Below are positions 1-8,541 of a DNA stretch of 64,000 nucleotides, piece by piece. The notes under the pieces are model-generated. The model was not told the DNA's origin and searched no databases. It saw nothing but the letters and a program-made list of their open reading frames with translations. Position numbers and translations under genes: made by a program. How positions within the stretch are numbered: position 1 is the first letter of the stretch; every line of letters begins with the position of its first letter. Origin of the DNA: Microbacterium sp. EYE_78 (GTDB taxonomy: Bacteria > Actinomycetota > Actinomycetes > Actinomycetales > Microbacteriaceae); assembly GCF_023149035.1 (NCBI RefSeq), contig NZ_JAHXMY010000001.1:496001-560000 (forward strand). Direction: 5' to 3'.

Positions 1-614
1 CGCCCGCCGACGAGCGCGCGGGACGCCCGCTGCTGGTGCTCCTCCACGGCTACGGCTCGAACGAGCAGGATCTGTTCGGTCTCTCCCCCTCTCTGCCGGA
101 CGCCTTCGTCGTCGCCTCGCTCCGCGCGCCGCTCGCGCCGCCGTTCCCGACGCCCGGGCACTCGTGGTTCGCGCTCGAGGGGCCCGGCCGCCGCGACCCC
201 GACGAGGTCGCCGCATCGGTCGACGCGGTGCTCGCCTGGCTCGACGGCGCGCGGGGGGATGCCGCATCCGTCGGTCTCCTGGGGTTCTCACAGGGCGGCG
301 CGATGGCGCTGCAGATCCTCCGGACGCGTCCCCGAGCCGCCGACTTCGCGGTCGTGCTCGCCGGCTTCGCCCTGCCCGGCGCTCTTCCGGGCGACGCCGA
401 GCTGGCCGAGGCCACACCATCCGTCTTCTGGGGGCGCGGCGCGCGCGACGAGGTCATCTCCCCTGCAATGGTCGAGCACACCGCGCAGTGGCTGCCCGAC
501 CACGTCGACCTCAGCGGACGGGTCTACCCCGGTCTCACGCACAGCGTCTCGGAGGAGGAGCTCGCCGACGTGCGGACCTTCCTCGAGAAGCAGCTGGCGG
601 CGACGCAGGACTGA
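1..614 (+). CDS. Alpha/beta hydrolase, phospholipase/carboxylesterase family (5' partial)
   Basis: The reading frame is already open at base 3, so the true start lies before the window; the GTG at 36 falls inside the first beta strand (LLVLLHGYGSNEQDL) and is not a start. The fold is the small esterase type: oxyanion motif HGYGSNE, nucleophile elbow GFSQGGA with the catalytic serine, an aspartate in GRGARDEVIS, and a histidine in GLTHSVSEEE. These make a complete Ser-Asp-His triad. About 200 residues are visible, which is nearly the whole of a typical member (about 210). It probably hydrolyses carboxylic or thioester bonds of small substrates in the cytoplasm; no signal peptide can be judged because the N-terminus is missing. 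The substrate cannot be told from sequence. Confidence 0.85.
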   Translation, partial: PADERAGRPLLVLLHGYGSNEQDLFGLSPSLPDAFVVASLRAPLAPPFPTPGHSWFALEGPGRRDPDEVAASVDAVLAWLDGARGDAASVGLLGFSQGGAMALQILRTRPRAADFAVVLAGFALPGALPGDAELAEATPSVFWGRGARDEVISPAMVEHTAQWLPDHVDLSGRVYPGLTHSVSEEELADVRTFLEKQLAATQD

Positions 615-620
615 CTGGCC

Positions 621-650
621 CTGGCATCCGTGCCGCATCGGGGCTAGCAT
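621..650 (+). promoter_or_regulatory. Predicted promoter of the ABC-F gene
   Basis: A -35-like CTGGCA (621-626) is followed after 18 bases by a -10 TAGCAT (645-650). Transcription would begin near 657, giving a leader of about 245 nt before the ABC-F start. Both hexamers fit the actinobacterial housekeeping sigma pattern, but the call rests on sequence alone. Confidence 0.4.
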
Positions 651-685
651 GGCCCGGTCCCTGTCCCGAGTGTGAGGATGAGCCG

Positions 686-715
686 TTGAAGGCACTCGAC
701 GCGATCGCGCTGTGA
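686..715 (+). CDS. Possible leader peptide upstream of the ABC-F gene
   Basis: A nine-codon frame starting at TTG (686) reads MKALDAIAL and stops at TGA. GAGGA at 674-678 sits 7 bases before it as a ribosome binding site. A three-codon frame MSR (678-689) overlaps it. Both lie in the predicted leader and just ahead of a set of hairpins, the layout used by ribosome-stalling attenuators of antibiotic-resistance ABC-F genes. There is no proof of translation. Confidence 0.3.
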   Translation: MKALDAIAL

Positions 716-753
716 TCCCGCGCTGACCCGTCGACCCTCCTCGAGGACGATGC

Positions 754-826
754 CGACGGTCCGCCCGGTGATCGATTCACCGACCAGCGCGGACCGTCGA
801 CCTTCGACCGCAGCACCATCGTGCTG
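754..826 (+). promoter_or_regulatory. Nested hairpins in the ABC-F leader
   Basis: An 11 bp stem (754-764 with 789-799) encloses a second perfect 6 bp stem (766-771 with 777-782, loop of 5). It is followed by a third hairpin, CAGCAC (811-816) with GTGCTG (821-826). A 10 bp palindrome TCCTCGAGGA at 738-747 precedes them. The density of pairing in a short non-coding leader suggests an attenuator or translation-controlling structure rather than chance. Confidence 0.4.
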
Positions 827-901
827 CCCGGCCGCACCGAGCGCTGCGGACCGGATCGTCGGCACACGCGTCCGCGCACCCCTCACCACAGGGAGGCGCA
901 C

Positions 902-2554
902 ATGCCCACCACCCTCACCTCCGCGGTCACCCTCGACCGCCTCACCTTCGCCTGGCCTGACGGCACCGCCGCGCTGAGCGAGGTCTCGGGAGCGTTCGGC
1001 GGCGGCCGCACCGGACTCGTCGGACGGAACGGCTCCGGCAAGTCCACGCTGCTGAAGCTCATCGCCGGCGCGCTCGAGCCGACATCCGGATCGATCTCGA
1101 CCGCCGGACGCGTCGATCTGCTGCCCCAGCAGCTGACGCTCGACACGTCGCGCGGGGTCGCCGACCTGCTCGGCATCGGCGCGGTGCTCGACGCCGTCCG
1201 GGCGATCGAGCAGGGCGACGTCGACGAGCGCCACTTCGACACTGTCGGCGACGACTGGGACGTCGAGGCACGGGCCACGGCGGCCCTCGCCGAGGTCGGC
1301 CTGCCGGACGGCGCCCTGGACCGGCGCGTCGGCGAGCTGTCGGGCGGCGAAGCCGTGCTGGCGGCCCTGGTCGGCGTGCAGCTGCGCGGGGCCGAGATCG
1401 CACTGCTGGACGAGCCGACGAACAACCTCGACCGCGATGCACGTTCGCGCGTGCACGAGCTGGTCCGCACCTGGCGCGGCACGCTCATCGTCGTCAGTCA
1501 CGACGTGACGCTGCTCGACGAGCTCGACGACACCGCCGAGCTGCACGAGAACGAACTGTCGGTGTTCGGCGGCCCGTACTCCGAATGGAAGACGTGGCTC
1601 GACACCGAGCAGGCCGCGGCGGCGCAGGCCGAGACCGCGGCACGGCAGCTGCTGCGGCGCGAGAAGCGCGACCGCCAGCAGGTGGAGTCCGCCATCGCCA
1701 CCCGTACCGCCCAGGGCAAGCGCGCCGCTGCGGAGCGTCGCGCGCCGCGCATCGTGCTCGGCGCGAAGAAGCGGGCGGCGCAGGTCACGGCAGGCCGGCT
1801 GCGCGTGGAGGCGAACGAGAAGGTGGATGCCGCCCGCGCCGCCGTCGACACCGCCGGACGGCGCGTGCGCGACGACGACTCGGTGCGCATCGACCTGCCG
1901 GATCCGGGTGTCGGCACCGGCCGCCGCATCGCGACGATCGGCGACGGGGAGCACTCCTGGGTGATCCAGGGCCCCGAGCGCGTGGCGCTCATCGGACCGA
2001 ACGGTGCCGGCAAGACGACGCTGCTCGAGCGGCTCGTCGCGTGGGCGGGTGACTCGTTCTCCGGACGAGACGTCGCCCGGCCGGTTCCGACGGGCGCGGA
2101 GGCGGCATCCATCCGGAGTTCGGTCCGCGCCGACGCGCACACCGACCGGATCGGGTACCTGTCGCAGCGGGTGGACGGGCTCGACGACACGGCCTCGGTG
2201 CTGGCGAACATCCGGGCGTCAGCACCGGGTGCCGGGGACGTGGAGCTGCGGAACCGTCTCGCGCGCTTCCTCATCCGCGGCGACACGGTGCACCGGCCGG
2301 TGTCCGCGCTGTCGGGAGGCGAACGGTTCCGCGTGGCGCTCGCGCGCCTGCTGCTGGCCGATCCGCCGCCGCACCTGCTGGTGCTCGACGAGCCGACGAA
2401 CAACCTCGACCTCGACACGGTCGACCAGCTCGTCGACGCGGTGTCCGCCTACCGCGGCGCGGTGCTCGTGGTCAGCCATGACGACGCGTTCCTCGCGCGG
2501 ATGGGTCCGGACCTCACGCTGGAGCTGCGGGACGGCCGGCTGACCGAGCGCTGA
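902..2554 (+). CDS. ABC-F family ATPase (soluble duplicated ATP-binding cassette)
   Basis: The 550-residue protein has two ATP-binding cassettes and no membrane segment. The first cassette has Walker A GRNGSGKST (about residue 41), signature LSGGE (about 146) and Walker B ALLDEPTNNL. The second has GPNGAGKTT (about 367), a second LSGGE (about 470) and VLDEPTNNLDL. Between them lies a charged Arg/Ala-rich linker of roughly 100 residues, the ABC-F hallmark that reaches into the ribosomal E site. The ATG at 902 is preferred because GGGAGG lies just upstream and the protein then begins at the first strand of the cassette. ABC-F proteins act on the ribosome, either clearing bound antibiotics or tuning translation. 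Which subgroup this belongs to cannot be settled here, though the structured leader favours an inducible resistance role. Confidence 0.9.
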   Translation: MPTTLTSAVTLDRLTFAWPDGTAALSEVSGAFGGGRTGLVGRNGSGKSTLLKLIAGALEPTSGSISTAGRVDLLPQQLTLDTSRGVADLLGIGAVLDAVRAIEQGDVDERHFDTVGDDWDVEARATAALAEVGLPDGALDRRVGELSGGEAVLAALVGVQLRGAEIALLDEPTNNLDRDARSRVHELVRTWRGTLIVVSHDVTLLDELDDTAELHENELSVFGGPYSEWKTWLDTEQAAAAQAETAARQLLRREKRDRQQVESAIATRTAQGKRAAAERRAPRIVLGAKKRAAQVTAGRLRVEANEKVDAARAAVDTAGRRVRDDDSVRIDLPDPGVGTGRRIATIGDGEHSWVIQGPERVALIGPNGAGKTTLLERLVAWAGDSFSGRDVARPVPTGAEAASIRSSVRADAHTDRIGYLSQRVDGLDDTASVLANIRASAPGAGDVELRNRLARFLIRGDTVHRPVSALSGGERFRVALARLLLADPPPHLLVLDEPTNNLDLDTVDQLVDAVSAYRGAVLVVSHDDAFLARMGPDLTLELRDGRLTER

Positions 2555-2613
2555 CGCGCGGGCCGGGGCGCAAGCCCCGGCCCGATGTCGGTGGTCCGCG
2601 CGATGATGGGGAG

Positions 2614-5600
2614 ATGGCGGATGTCCTCGGGCGGTTCAGTCCTGCGACGCAGGACTGGTTCCGTGGCGCCTTCCACGCGCCGACCGACGCGCAGGCCGGG
2701 GCGTGGCAGACCATCTCCGCCGGCAAGCACGCCCTCGTGGTCGCGCCGACCGGCTCCGGCAAGACGCTGTCGGCATTCCTCTGGGCGCTCGACCGCATCT
2801 TCCGCGACAAGGTCGCAGAGAGACCCGCGGCCGCCGAGCAGAAGCCGAAGAAGAAGCGGGCGGATGCCACGCCGCCCCGCACGCGCGTGCTCTACGTCTC
2901 GCCGCTCAAAGCCCTCGGCGTCGACGTCGAACGCAACCTGCGCTCTCCGCTGGTGGGCATCGGGCAGTCCGCCCGGAGGCTCGGGATGCCGGCGCCCGAT
3001 GTGACGGTGGGAGTCCGCTCGGGTGACACGCCCTCCGCCGACCGGCGACGCCTGCTCGCCGATCCGCCGGACATCCTCATCACGACGCCGGAGTCGCTCT
3101 ATCTGATGCTGACCTCGCAGGCGGCCGAGACGCTCCGCGGCATCCACACCGTCATCGTCGACGAGGTCCACGCGGTCGCCGCGACCAAGCGCGGTGCGCA
3201 CCTCGCCGTGAGTCTCGAGCGCCTCGACGCCCTGCTCGACACTCCCGCGCAGCGGATCGGCCTGTCGGCGACGGTGCGCCCGATCGACGAGGTCGCCCGC
3301 TTCCTCGGCGGCGCGGCTCCCGTCGACATCGTCGCCCCGAAGGCGAGCAAGGCGTTCGACCTCTCGGTCGTGGTCCCCATCGACGACCTCACCAACCCGC
3401 CTCCCCCACCCGGCGCGCCGGAAGAGGAGGAGCCGGTCGCCGTCGACGCGGACGACGACGATGACGGCGACGGCGGCAACTGGTACACGCCGCCGCAGTC
3501 GTCGGAGATGACCGGATCCGTCTGGCCGCACGTCGAAGAGGCGATCGTCGACCGCATCCTCGCCCACCGGTCCACGATCGTCTTCTCGAACTCGCGTCGC
3601 CTCGCCGAGCGTCTGACGGGACGGCTCAACGAGATCTACGCCGAGCGGGTCGGCATCGAGGTGCCGGACCAGACGGTGCCGGCGGCGATGAGGGTCCCGG
3701 CCGCAGAGGCTCCGGGCGGCGCGAATGCGCCGTCTGGAGGAGCGGTCAGGGCGGCGCAGGCGGGGGCATCTGCCGGCGTCGAGGCGATCCTCGCGAAGGC
3801 CCACCACGGCTCGGTGTCGAAGGAGCAGCGCGCACAGGTCGAGGACGAGCTGAAGTCCGGCGCGCTGCGCTGCGTCGTCGCGACGAGCAGCCTCGAGCTC
3901 GGCATCGACATGGGCGCCGTCGACCTCGTGATCCAGGTCGAGGCGCCGCCGTCGGCGGCATCCGGTCTGCAGCGCGTCGGCCGCGCCGGTCACCAGGTCG
4001 GCGAGGTGAGCCGCGCGGCCCTGTTCCCCAAGCACCGGGGCGACGTCCTGCACACGGCCGTCGTGACCGAGCGGATGCTGGCGGGCCAGATCGAGGCGAT
4101 CTCGGTGCCGCAGAACCCGCTCGACATCCTCGCGCAGCACACGATCGCGGCCTCCGCCGTGGCCGTGCTCGACGTCGAGGGCTGGTTCGAGACGATCAAG
4201 CGATCGGCGCCCTTCCGCTCGCTCCCCCGCTCGGCGTACGAGGCGACGCTCGACCTGCTCGCCGGCCGCTATCCGTCGGACGCCTTCGCCGAGCTGCGCC
4301 CGCGCGTCGTGTGGGACCGGGATGCCGGGACCATCACCGGCCGGCCGGGCGCCCAGCGCATCGCGGTCACCAGCGGCGGCACGATCCCCGATCGGGGGCT
4401 GTTCGGCGTCTTCATCTCGGGCGAGGCCCGCAACGCCCGGGTCGGCGAGCTCGACGAGGAGATGGTCTACGAATCCCGCGTCGGCGACGTGTTCACCCTC
4501 GGCACCACAAGCTGGCGGATCGTCGAGATCACCCACGACCGCGTCAACGTCCTCCCCGCGTACGGCCAACCCGGCAAGCTCCCGTTCTGGCACGGCGACG
4601 GACTCGGCCGCCCGGCCGAGCTCGGCGAGGCGCTCGGCAAGTTCTCGCGCGAGCTGTCGACGTCGAAGCCCGAGAAGGCCACCGAACGACTCCGCGAGTC
4701 CGGCCTCGACGACAACGCCATCGGCAACCTGCTCGCCTACATCGGCGAGCAGCGCGAGGCCACCGGCAGCCTGCCGACCGACAAGACGCTGACCGTCGAG
4801 CGTTCGCGCGACGAGGTCGGCGACTGGCGCGTCATCCTGCATTCCCCGTACGGCATGCACGTGCACGCACCGTGGGCGCTGGCCGTCAACGCGCGGATCC
4901 GCGAACGGCTCGGCGTCGAAGGAGCGGCTGTCGCAAGCGACGACGGGATCATCGCGCGGGTCCCGGACACGGATGCCGAGCCGCCGGGTGCCGAGCTGTT
5001 CGTCTTCGATGCGGACGAGCTCGAGCAGGTCGTCACTTCGGAGGTCGGCGGGTCCGCGCTGTTCGCCTCGCGGTTCCGCGAGTGCGCCGCCCGTGCGCTG
5101 CTGCTCCCGCGGCTGAACCCGAACAAGCGGTCGCCGCTATGGCAGCAGCGGCAGCGGTCCGCGCAGCTGCTGGAGGTCGCCAAGGAGCACCCGACCTTCC
5201 CGATCATCCTCGAGACCCTCCGCGAAGTGCTGCAGGACGTCTACGACCTGCCCGCTCTCCTGCGCATCACGCGGAGCATCGCGGACCGCCGCATCCGTCT
5301 CGTCGAGACGACGACCAGCTCGCCCTCGCCGTACGCGCGTGACCTGCTCTTCGGATATGTCGGCGCGTTCATGTACGAAGGCGACTCGCCCCTCGCCGAA
5401 CGTCGCGCCGCCGCGCTGTCGGTCGACCCGGCCCTGCTGAGCGAACTCCTCGGCAAGATCGAGATGCGCGAACTGCTCGACCCCGGCGTCATCGAGCAGT
5501 ACGAGCGCGAGCTCCAGCGCCTCGATCCGACGAGGCGCGTGCGCGGGGTCGAGGGCGTCGCCGACCTGCTGCGGCTGCTCGGGCCGCTGTCCGCGGCCGA

Positions 5601-7374
5601 GGTCGCCGAACGGCTCGAAGGCGCTGCGCCGGACGATGACGCGCCGGCACCGGCCGCGACCGAGGCAGTGGCCGCCGCGCTCCTCGACGAGCTCGTCGAC
5701 GCGCGCCGCGCGATCCGGGTCACCTTCGGGGGCGCGGCGCGGATCGCCGGCATCGAGGACGCCGGACGGCTGCGCGACGCCCTCGGCGCGGCCCTGCCCG
5801 TCGGCATCCCGACGGCGTTCCTCGAGCCGGTCGCCGATCCGCTCGCCGACCTCGTCGCCCGTTATGCGCGCACCCACGGGCCGTTCCGGACGTCCGACGT
5901 CGCCACCCGCCTCGGCGTCGGCGGCGCTGTGGCACGGCAGACGCTGCAACGACTCGAGGCGCAGGGACGCCTCGCGAGCGGCTTCTTCCTGCCCACGGAC
6001 TCGGCGCACACCGACGACCTCGAGTGGTGCGACAGCGAGGTGCTGCGCCGCATCCGGATGCGGTCGCTCGCCGCCATCCGCGGCAGTGTCGAGCCGGTCG
6101 CGCCCGACGCGCTCGGGCGGTTCCTGCCGGTCTGGCAGCATCTCACCCGGCCGCTCGAGGGCGTGGACGGCGTGCTCGCCGTCGTCGAACAGCTGGCCGG
6201 AGTGCCGCTGCCGGCGAGTGCGTGGGAGTCGCTCATCCTGCCTTCCCGCGTGCGGGACTACTCCCCGGCCCTGCTCGACGAGCTCACCGCGACCGGCGAG
6301 GTCGTGTGGTCGGGGCACGGGTCGCTGCCCGGTCGCGACGGCTGGATCGCCCTGCACCCCGCGGATGCGGCATCCCTGACCCTGCAGGTCCCCGAGGACG
6401 AGCCAACGCCCTTCGAACAGTCGATCCTCGACGCCCTCGGCGCCGGCGGCGCGTTCTTCGCGGGCCAGCTCGCCGGCATGATCGAGGCGCCGAACGAGCA
6501 GTCGGTCATCGACGCGCTCTGGAACCTGACCTGGGCGGGGCGGGTCACCAACGACACCTTCGCACCCGTCCGCGGCCTGCTCGGCGGCGGTTCGCAGGCG
6601 CACCGGGTGACACGGCGCACCCCTCGGACCCGGATGTTCCGCGGCACCCCGATCGCCGCCGCAGCCCGCCCCGCGCCGCAGCGGCCCGCGATGGTCGGCG
6701 GGCGCTGGTCGCTGCTGCCGCTCCCCAGCGACGACGCGACGCTTCGCGCGACGGCGACAGCGGGTCTGCTGCTCGAGCGCTACGGCGTGGTCACACGCGG
6801 GCCCGTCCAGTCGGAGGGCGTGCCCGGCGGGTTCGCGCAGGTCTACCGCATCCTCGCCGGGTTCGAGGATGCCGGGCACTGCCGGCGGGGCTACTTCGTC
6901 GAGAAGCTCGGCGCCGCGCAGTTCGCCACCTCCGCGACCGTCGACCGTCTGCGCGAGTTCGCCTCGGTGCCCGAGCCTGCGCCCCTCACGGCGCGAACCC
7001 TCGCCGCCACCGACCCCGCGAACCCCTACGGCGCTGCGCTCAACTGGCCGTCGATCGAGGGCGTGAACCATCGTCCCGGCCGCAAGGCGGGCGGTCTCGT
7101 CGTCCTCGTCGACGGCGCACTCGTGCTGTACCTCGAACGGGGCGGCCGGACCGCCCTCGCGTTCACCGAGGCGGACGACGTCCTCGCCGCCGCCGCGCGC
7201 AGCCTCGTCGAGACCGCGCGTGCACGGAAGCTCGACACCCTGACGATCGAGCAGGTCAGCGGCGCCTTCGTCTACACGACGGCAGCCGGCCGGGCGCTCC
7301 GGGATGCCGGGTTCGTCGAGTCCCCGAAGGGGCTCACCCTTCGCCGGGGTGCCCGGGAGCCGGCCCGTGCCTGA
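2614..7374 (+). CDS. lhr: Lhr-type DEAD/DEAH-box helicase
   Basis: This 1586-residue protein is a large helicase-related (Lhr) enzyme: Walker A APTGSGKT near residues 45-52, Walker B DEVH at 183-186, SAT-like motif LSATVRP, and motif VI QRVGRAGHQ. A long C-terminal half of winged-helix and Lhr-specific domains follows. The mycobacterial homologue is an ssDNA-dependent ATPase and 3'-5' helicase induced by DNA damage. Two inserts stand out: an acidic stretch at about 267-289 between the RecA lobes and an Ala/Gly/Pro-rich one at about 354-390 in the second lobe. The ATG at 2614 follows GGGGAG, and GATGAT at 2602-2607 lies exactly 6 bases before it, so a leaderless start is also possible. It is followed by nei2, an order also known in Mycobacterium tuberculosis. 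Confidence 0.96.
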   Translation: MADVLGRFSPATQDWFRGAFHAPTDAQAGAWQTISAGKHALVVAPTGSGKTLSAFLWALDRIFRDKVAERPAAAEQKPKKKRADATPPRTRVLYVSPLKALGVDVERNLRSPLVGIGQSARRLGMPAPDVTVGVRSGDTPSADRRRLLADPPDILITTPESLYLMLTSQAAETLRGIHTVIVDEVHAVAATKRGAHLAVSLERLDALLDTPAQRIGLSATVRPIDEVARFLGGAAPVDIVAPKASKAFDLSVVVPIDDLTNPPPPPGAPEEEEPVAVDADDDDDGDGGNWYTPPQSSEMTGSVWPHVEEAIVDRILAHRSTIVFSNSRRLAERLTGRLNEIYAERVGIEVPDQTVPAAMRVPAAEAPGGANAPSGGAVRAAQAGASAGVEAILAKAHHGSVSKEQRAQVEDELKSGALRCVVATSSLELGIDMGAVDLVIQVEAPPSAASGLQRVGRAGHQVGEVSRAALFPKHRGDVLHTAVVTERMLAGQIEAISVPQNPLDILAQHTIAASAVAVLDVEGWFETIKRSAPFRSLPRSAYEATLDLLAGRYPSDAFAELRPRVVWDRDAGTITGRPGAQRIAVTSGGTIPDRGLFGVFISGEARNARVGELDEEMVYESRVGDVFTLGTTSWRIVEITHDRVNVLPAYGQPGKLPFWHGDGLGRPAELGEALGKFSRELSTSKPEKATERLRESGLDDNAIGNLLAYIGEQREATGSLPTDKTLTVERSRDEVGDWRVILHSPYGMHVHAPWALAVNARIRERLGVEGAAVASDDGIIARVPDTDAEPPGAELFVFDADELEQVVTSEVGGSALFASRFRECAARALLLPRLNPNKRSPLWQQRQRSAQLLEVAKEHPTFPIILETLREVLQDVYDLPALLRITRSIADRRIRLVETTTSSPSPYARDLLFGYVGAFMYEGDSPLAERRAAALSVDPALLSELLGKIEMRELLDPGVIEQYERELQRLDPTRRVRGVEGVADLLRLLGPLSAAEVAERLEGAAPDDDAPAPAATEAVAAALLDELVDARRAIRVTFGGAARIAGIEDAGRLRDALGAALPVGIPTAFLEPVADPLADLVARYARTHGPFRTSDVATRLGVGGAVARQTLQRLEAQGRLASGFFLPTDSAHTDDLEWCDSEVLRRIRMRSLAAIRGSVEPVAPDALGRFLPVWQHLTRPLEGVDGVLAVVEQLAGVPLPASAWESLILPSRVRDYSPALLDELTATGEVVWSGHGSLPGRDGWIALHPADAASLTLQVPEDEPTPFEQSILDALGAGGAFFAGQLAGMIEAPNEQSVIDALWNLTWAGRVTNDTFAPVRGLLGGGSQAHRVTRRTPRTRMFRGTPIAAAARPAPQRPAMVGGRWSLLPLPSDDATLRATATAGLLLERYGVVTRGPVQSEGVPGGFAQVYRILAGFEDAGHCRRGYFVEKLGAAQFATSATVDRLREFASVPEPAPLTARTLAATDPANPYGAALNWPSIEGVNHRPGRKAGGLVVLVDGALVLYLERGGRTALAFTEADDVLAAAARSLVETARARKLDTLTIEQVSGAFVYTTAAGRALRDAGFVESPKGLTLRRGAREPARA

Positions 7375-7408
7375 CGTCAGCGCACGATCGACGGCTGCGT
7401 CGGGAGCA

Positions 7409-7472
7409 GCGGATGCTTGGGGTTCCGGATGCCTGAGGTACCGGATGCCTGAGGTGCGTGATGCCTGAGGGC
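7409..7472 (+). repeat. Four-copy 16-bp tandem repeat across the nei2 start
   Basis: Units begin at 7409, 7425, 7441 and 7457. The two central copies read CCGGATGCCTGAGGT plus one varying base; the outer ones are diverged. Each unit carries an ATG (7413, 7429, 7445, 7461) and the last ATG is the nei2 start. The GAGG in each unit lies 6 bases before the next ATG, so the repeat also duplicates a ribosome binding site. Because 16 is not a multiple of 3, the upstream ATGs open short frames (MLGVPDA, MPEVPDA, MPEVRDA), each ending at a TGA that overlaps the next ATG. Confidence 0.9.
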
Positions 7473-8234
7473 GACACCGTCTTCCGCGCCGCGCGGAAGC
7501 TCGACGAGGCGCTCGCGGGGCACGAGGTCACGCGCTTCGAGGTGCGGGTGCCTCGCAGCGCCGCGGCCGACCTGCGAGGCGAGACCGTCCACGGCGTCAT
7601 CCCTCGCGGCAAGCACCTGCTGATGCGCATCGGCGACCAGACCCTGCACTCCCACCTGAAGATGGAGGGACGGTGGCACGTCTACCGTCCGGGGCAGAAG
7701 TGGCGCGCGCCCGCGTTCCAGGCCCGCGCGATCGTCGGCACGAGACCCGCGGATGCCGTCGGCTTCGAACTCGCGATGGTCGAGGTCCTCCCGACCACTG
7801 ACGAGGACCGCGTCGTCGGACATCTCGGTCCCGACCCGTTGGCCGCCGACTGGGATCCCGTCACCGCCGCGGCGAATGTCGCGGCGGACGAGCGCGCCAT
7901 CCACGTCGCCCTCCTCGACCAGCGGAACGTCGCCGGGTTCGGCAACGAGTACGCCAACGAGCTGCTGTTCGTGCGCGGCATCCGCCCCACCGCGCTCGCG
8001 AACGACGTCGACGTCGCCGGCCTCATCGAGACGGGCGCTCGCATGATCCGAGCGAACCGCGACCGCCTGGGACGCACCTTCACGGGCGACAACCGTCCGG
8101 GGCAGCAGACCTGGGTCTATCGCCGCGAGGACAAGCCCTGCCGTCGCTGCGGCACGCTGATCCGCAAGGCGGATCTGGGCGCGCGCGCGACGAGCGAGCG
8201 GATCGTGTTCTGGTGCCCGGTCTGCCAACCATGA
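7461..8234 (+). CDS. nei2: Endonuclease VIII-type DNA glycosylase/AP lyase (Nei2)
   Basis: Fpg/Nei enzymes need an N-terminal Pro-Glu after the removed Met. ATG at 7461 gives MPEGDTVFRAARKL, with Pro2 as nucleophile and Glu3 as general acid, so the GTG one codon earlier is rejected. Lys51 in RGKHLLMR is the conserved beta-region lysine. A C-terminal zinc finger is complete: Cys227, Cys230, Cys252 and Cys255. The length of 257 residues matches mycobacterial Nei2 (Rv3297), which likewise adjoins lhr. It removes oxidised pyrimidines and cleaves the abasic site in base excision repair. The start region is unusual, being the last unit of a 16-bp tandem repeat; translation may depend on the duplicated GAGG. 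Confidence 0.93.
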   Translation: MPEGDTVFRAARKLDEALAGHEVTRFEVRVPRSAAADLRGETVHGVIPRGKHLLMRIGDQTLHSHLKMEGRWHVYRPGQKWRAPAFQARAIVGTRPADAVGFELAMVEVLPTTDEDRVVGHLGPDPLAADWDPVTAAANVAADERAIHVALLDQRNVAGFGNEYANELLFVRGIRPTALANDVDVAGLIETGARMIRANRDRLGRTFTGDNRPGQQTWVYRREDKPCRRCGTLIRKADLGARATSERIVFWCPVCQP

Positions 8235-8246
8235 CCGGCGGTGCCC

Positions 8247-8540
8247 TCAGTCCGAGGACAGCCCGGTGATGCGGTAGCGCCGCTCGAGGCCGGCCGTCGC
8301 GCGACCCCAGTCGCTGTCGGCCATCCGGTGCTGGTGCGCGCGGAAGGCCGCCTCGTCGATGAACAGCTCTTCGACCGACCAGGCGCGTCCGCCGCCCAGC
8401 GACGTGATCTCGAAGCGCAGGCAGCCGGGTTCGGCGAGCGTCAGCTCGATGTGCCGGGCGAGATGGCGGCGCACCGCATCCGCCTCCTCCGCCGTGTGGC
8501 AGATGAGGCGTCCCGACAGGCGCACTCCTCCGATGTCCAC
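8247..8540 (-). CDS. Antibiotic biosynthesis monooxygenase (ABM)-domain protein
   Basis: A 97-residue single-domain protein with the dimeric ferredoxin-like ABM pattern: beta strand, helix with AVRRHLARHIELTLAEPGC, strand LRFEITS, then helix DEAAFRAHQHRM. The PGC-LRFEI segment and the late AFRAHQ helix are typical of YgiN-like quinol monooxygenases and related heme-degrading or detoxifying proteins. The start is GTG at 8540, one base after the stop of the YitT gene, so the two are probably co-transcribed from the YitT promoter. The substrate is unknown, and many family members have no proven activity. Confidence 0.75.
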   Translation of the reverse strand: MDIGGVRLSGRLICHTAEEADAVRRHLARHIELTLAEPGCLRFEITSLGGGRAWSVEELFIDEAAFRAHQHRMADSDWGRATAGLERRYRITGLSSD

Positions 8541-8541
8541 G

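Noticed and set aside
36-614. GTG at 36 as the esterase start
   Set aside because: It would cut into the first core strand; the frame is open to the window edge, so the gene is partial.
2449-4866. An open minus-strand frame of over 800 codons inside lhr
   Set aside because: It is antisense to a fully recognisable helicase, has a repetitive Arg/Asp/Gly composition and no domain. Long stop-free shadow frames are usual at this GC content.
7413-7468. Three overlapping seven-codon frames before nei2 as true peptides
   Set aside because: They follow automatically from repetition of the 16-bp unit, so I list the repeat but do not call peptides.
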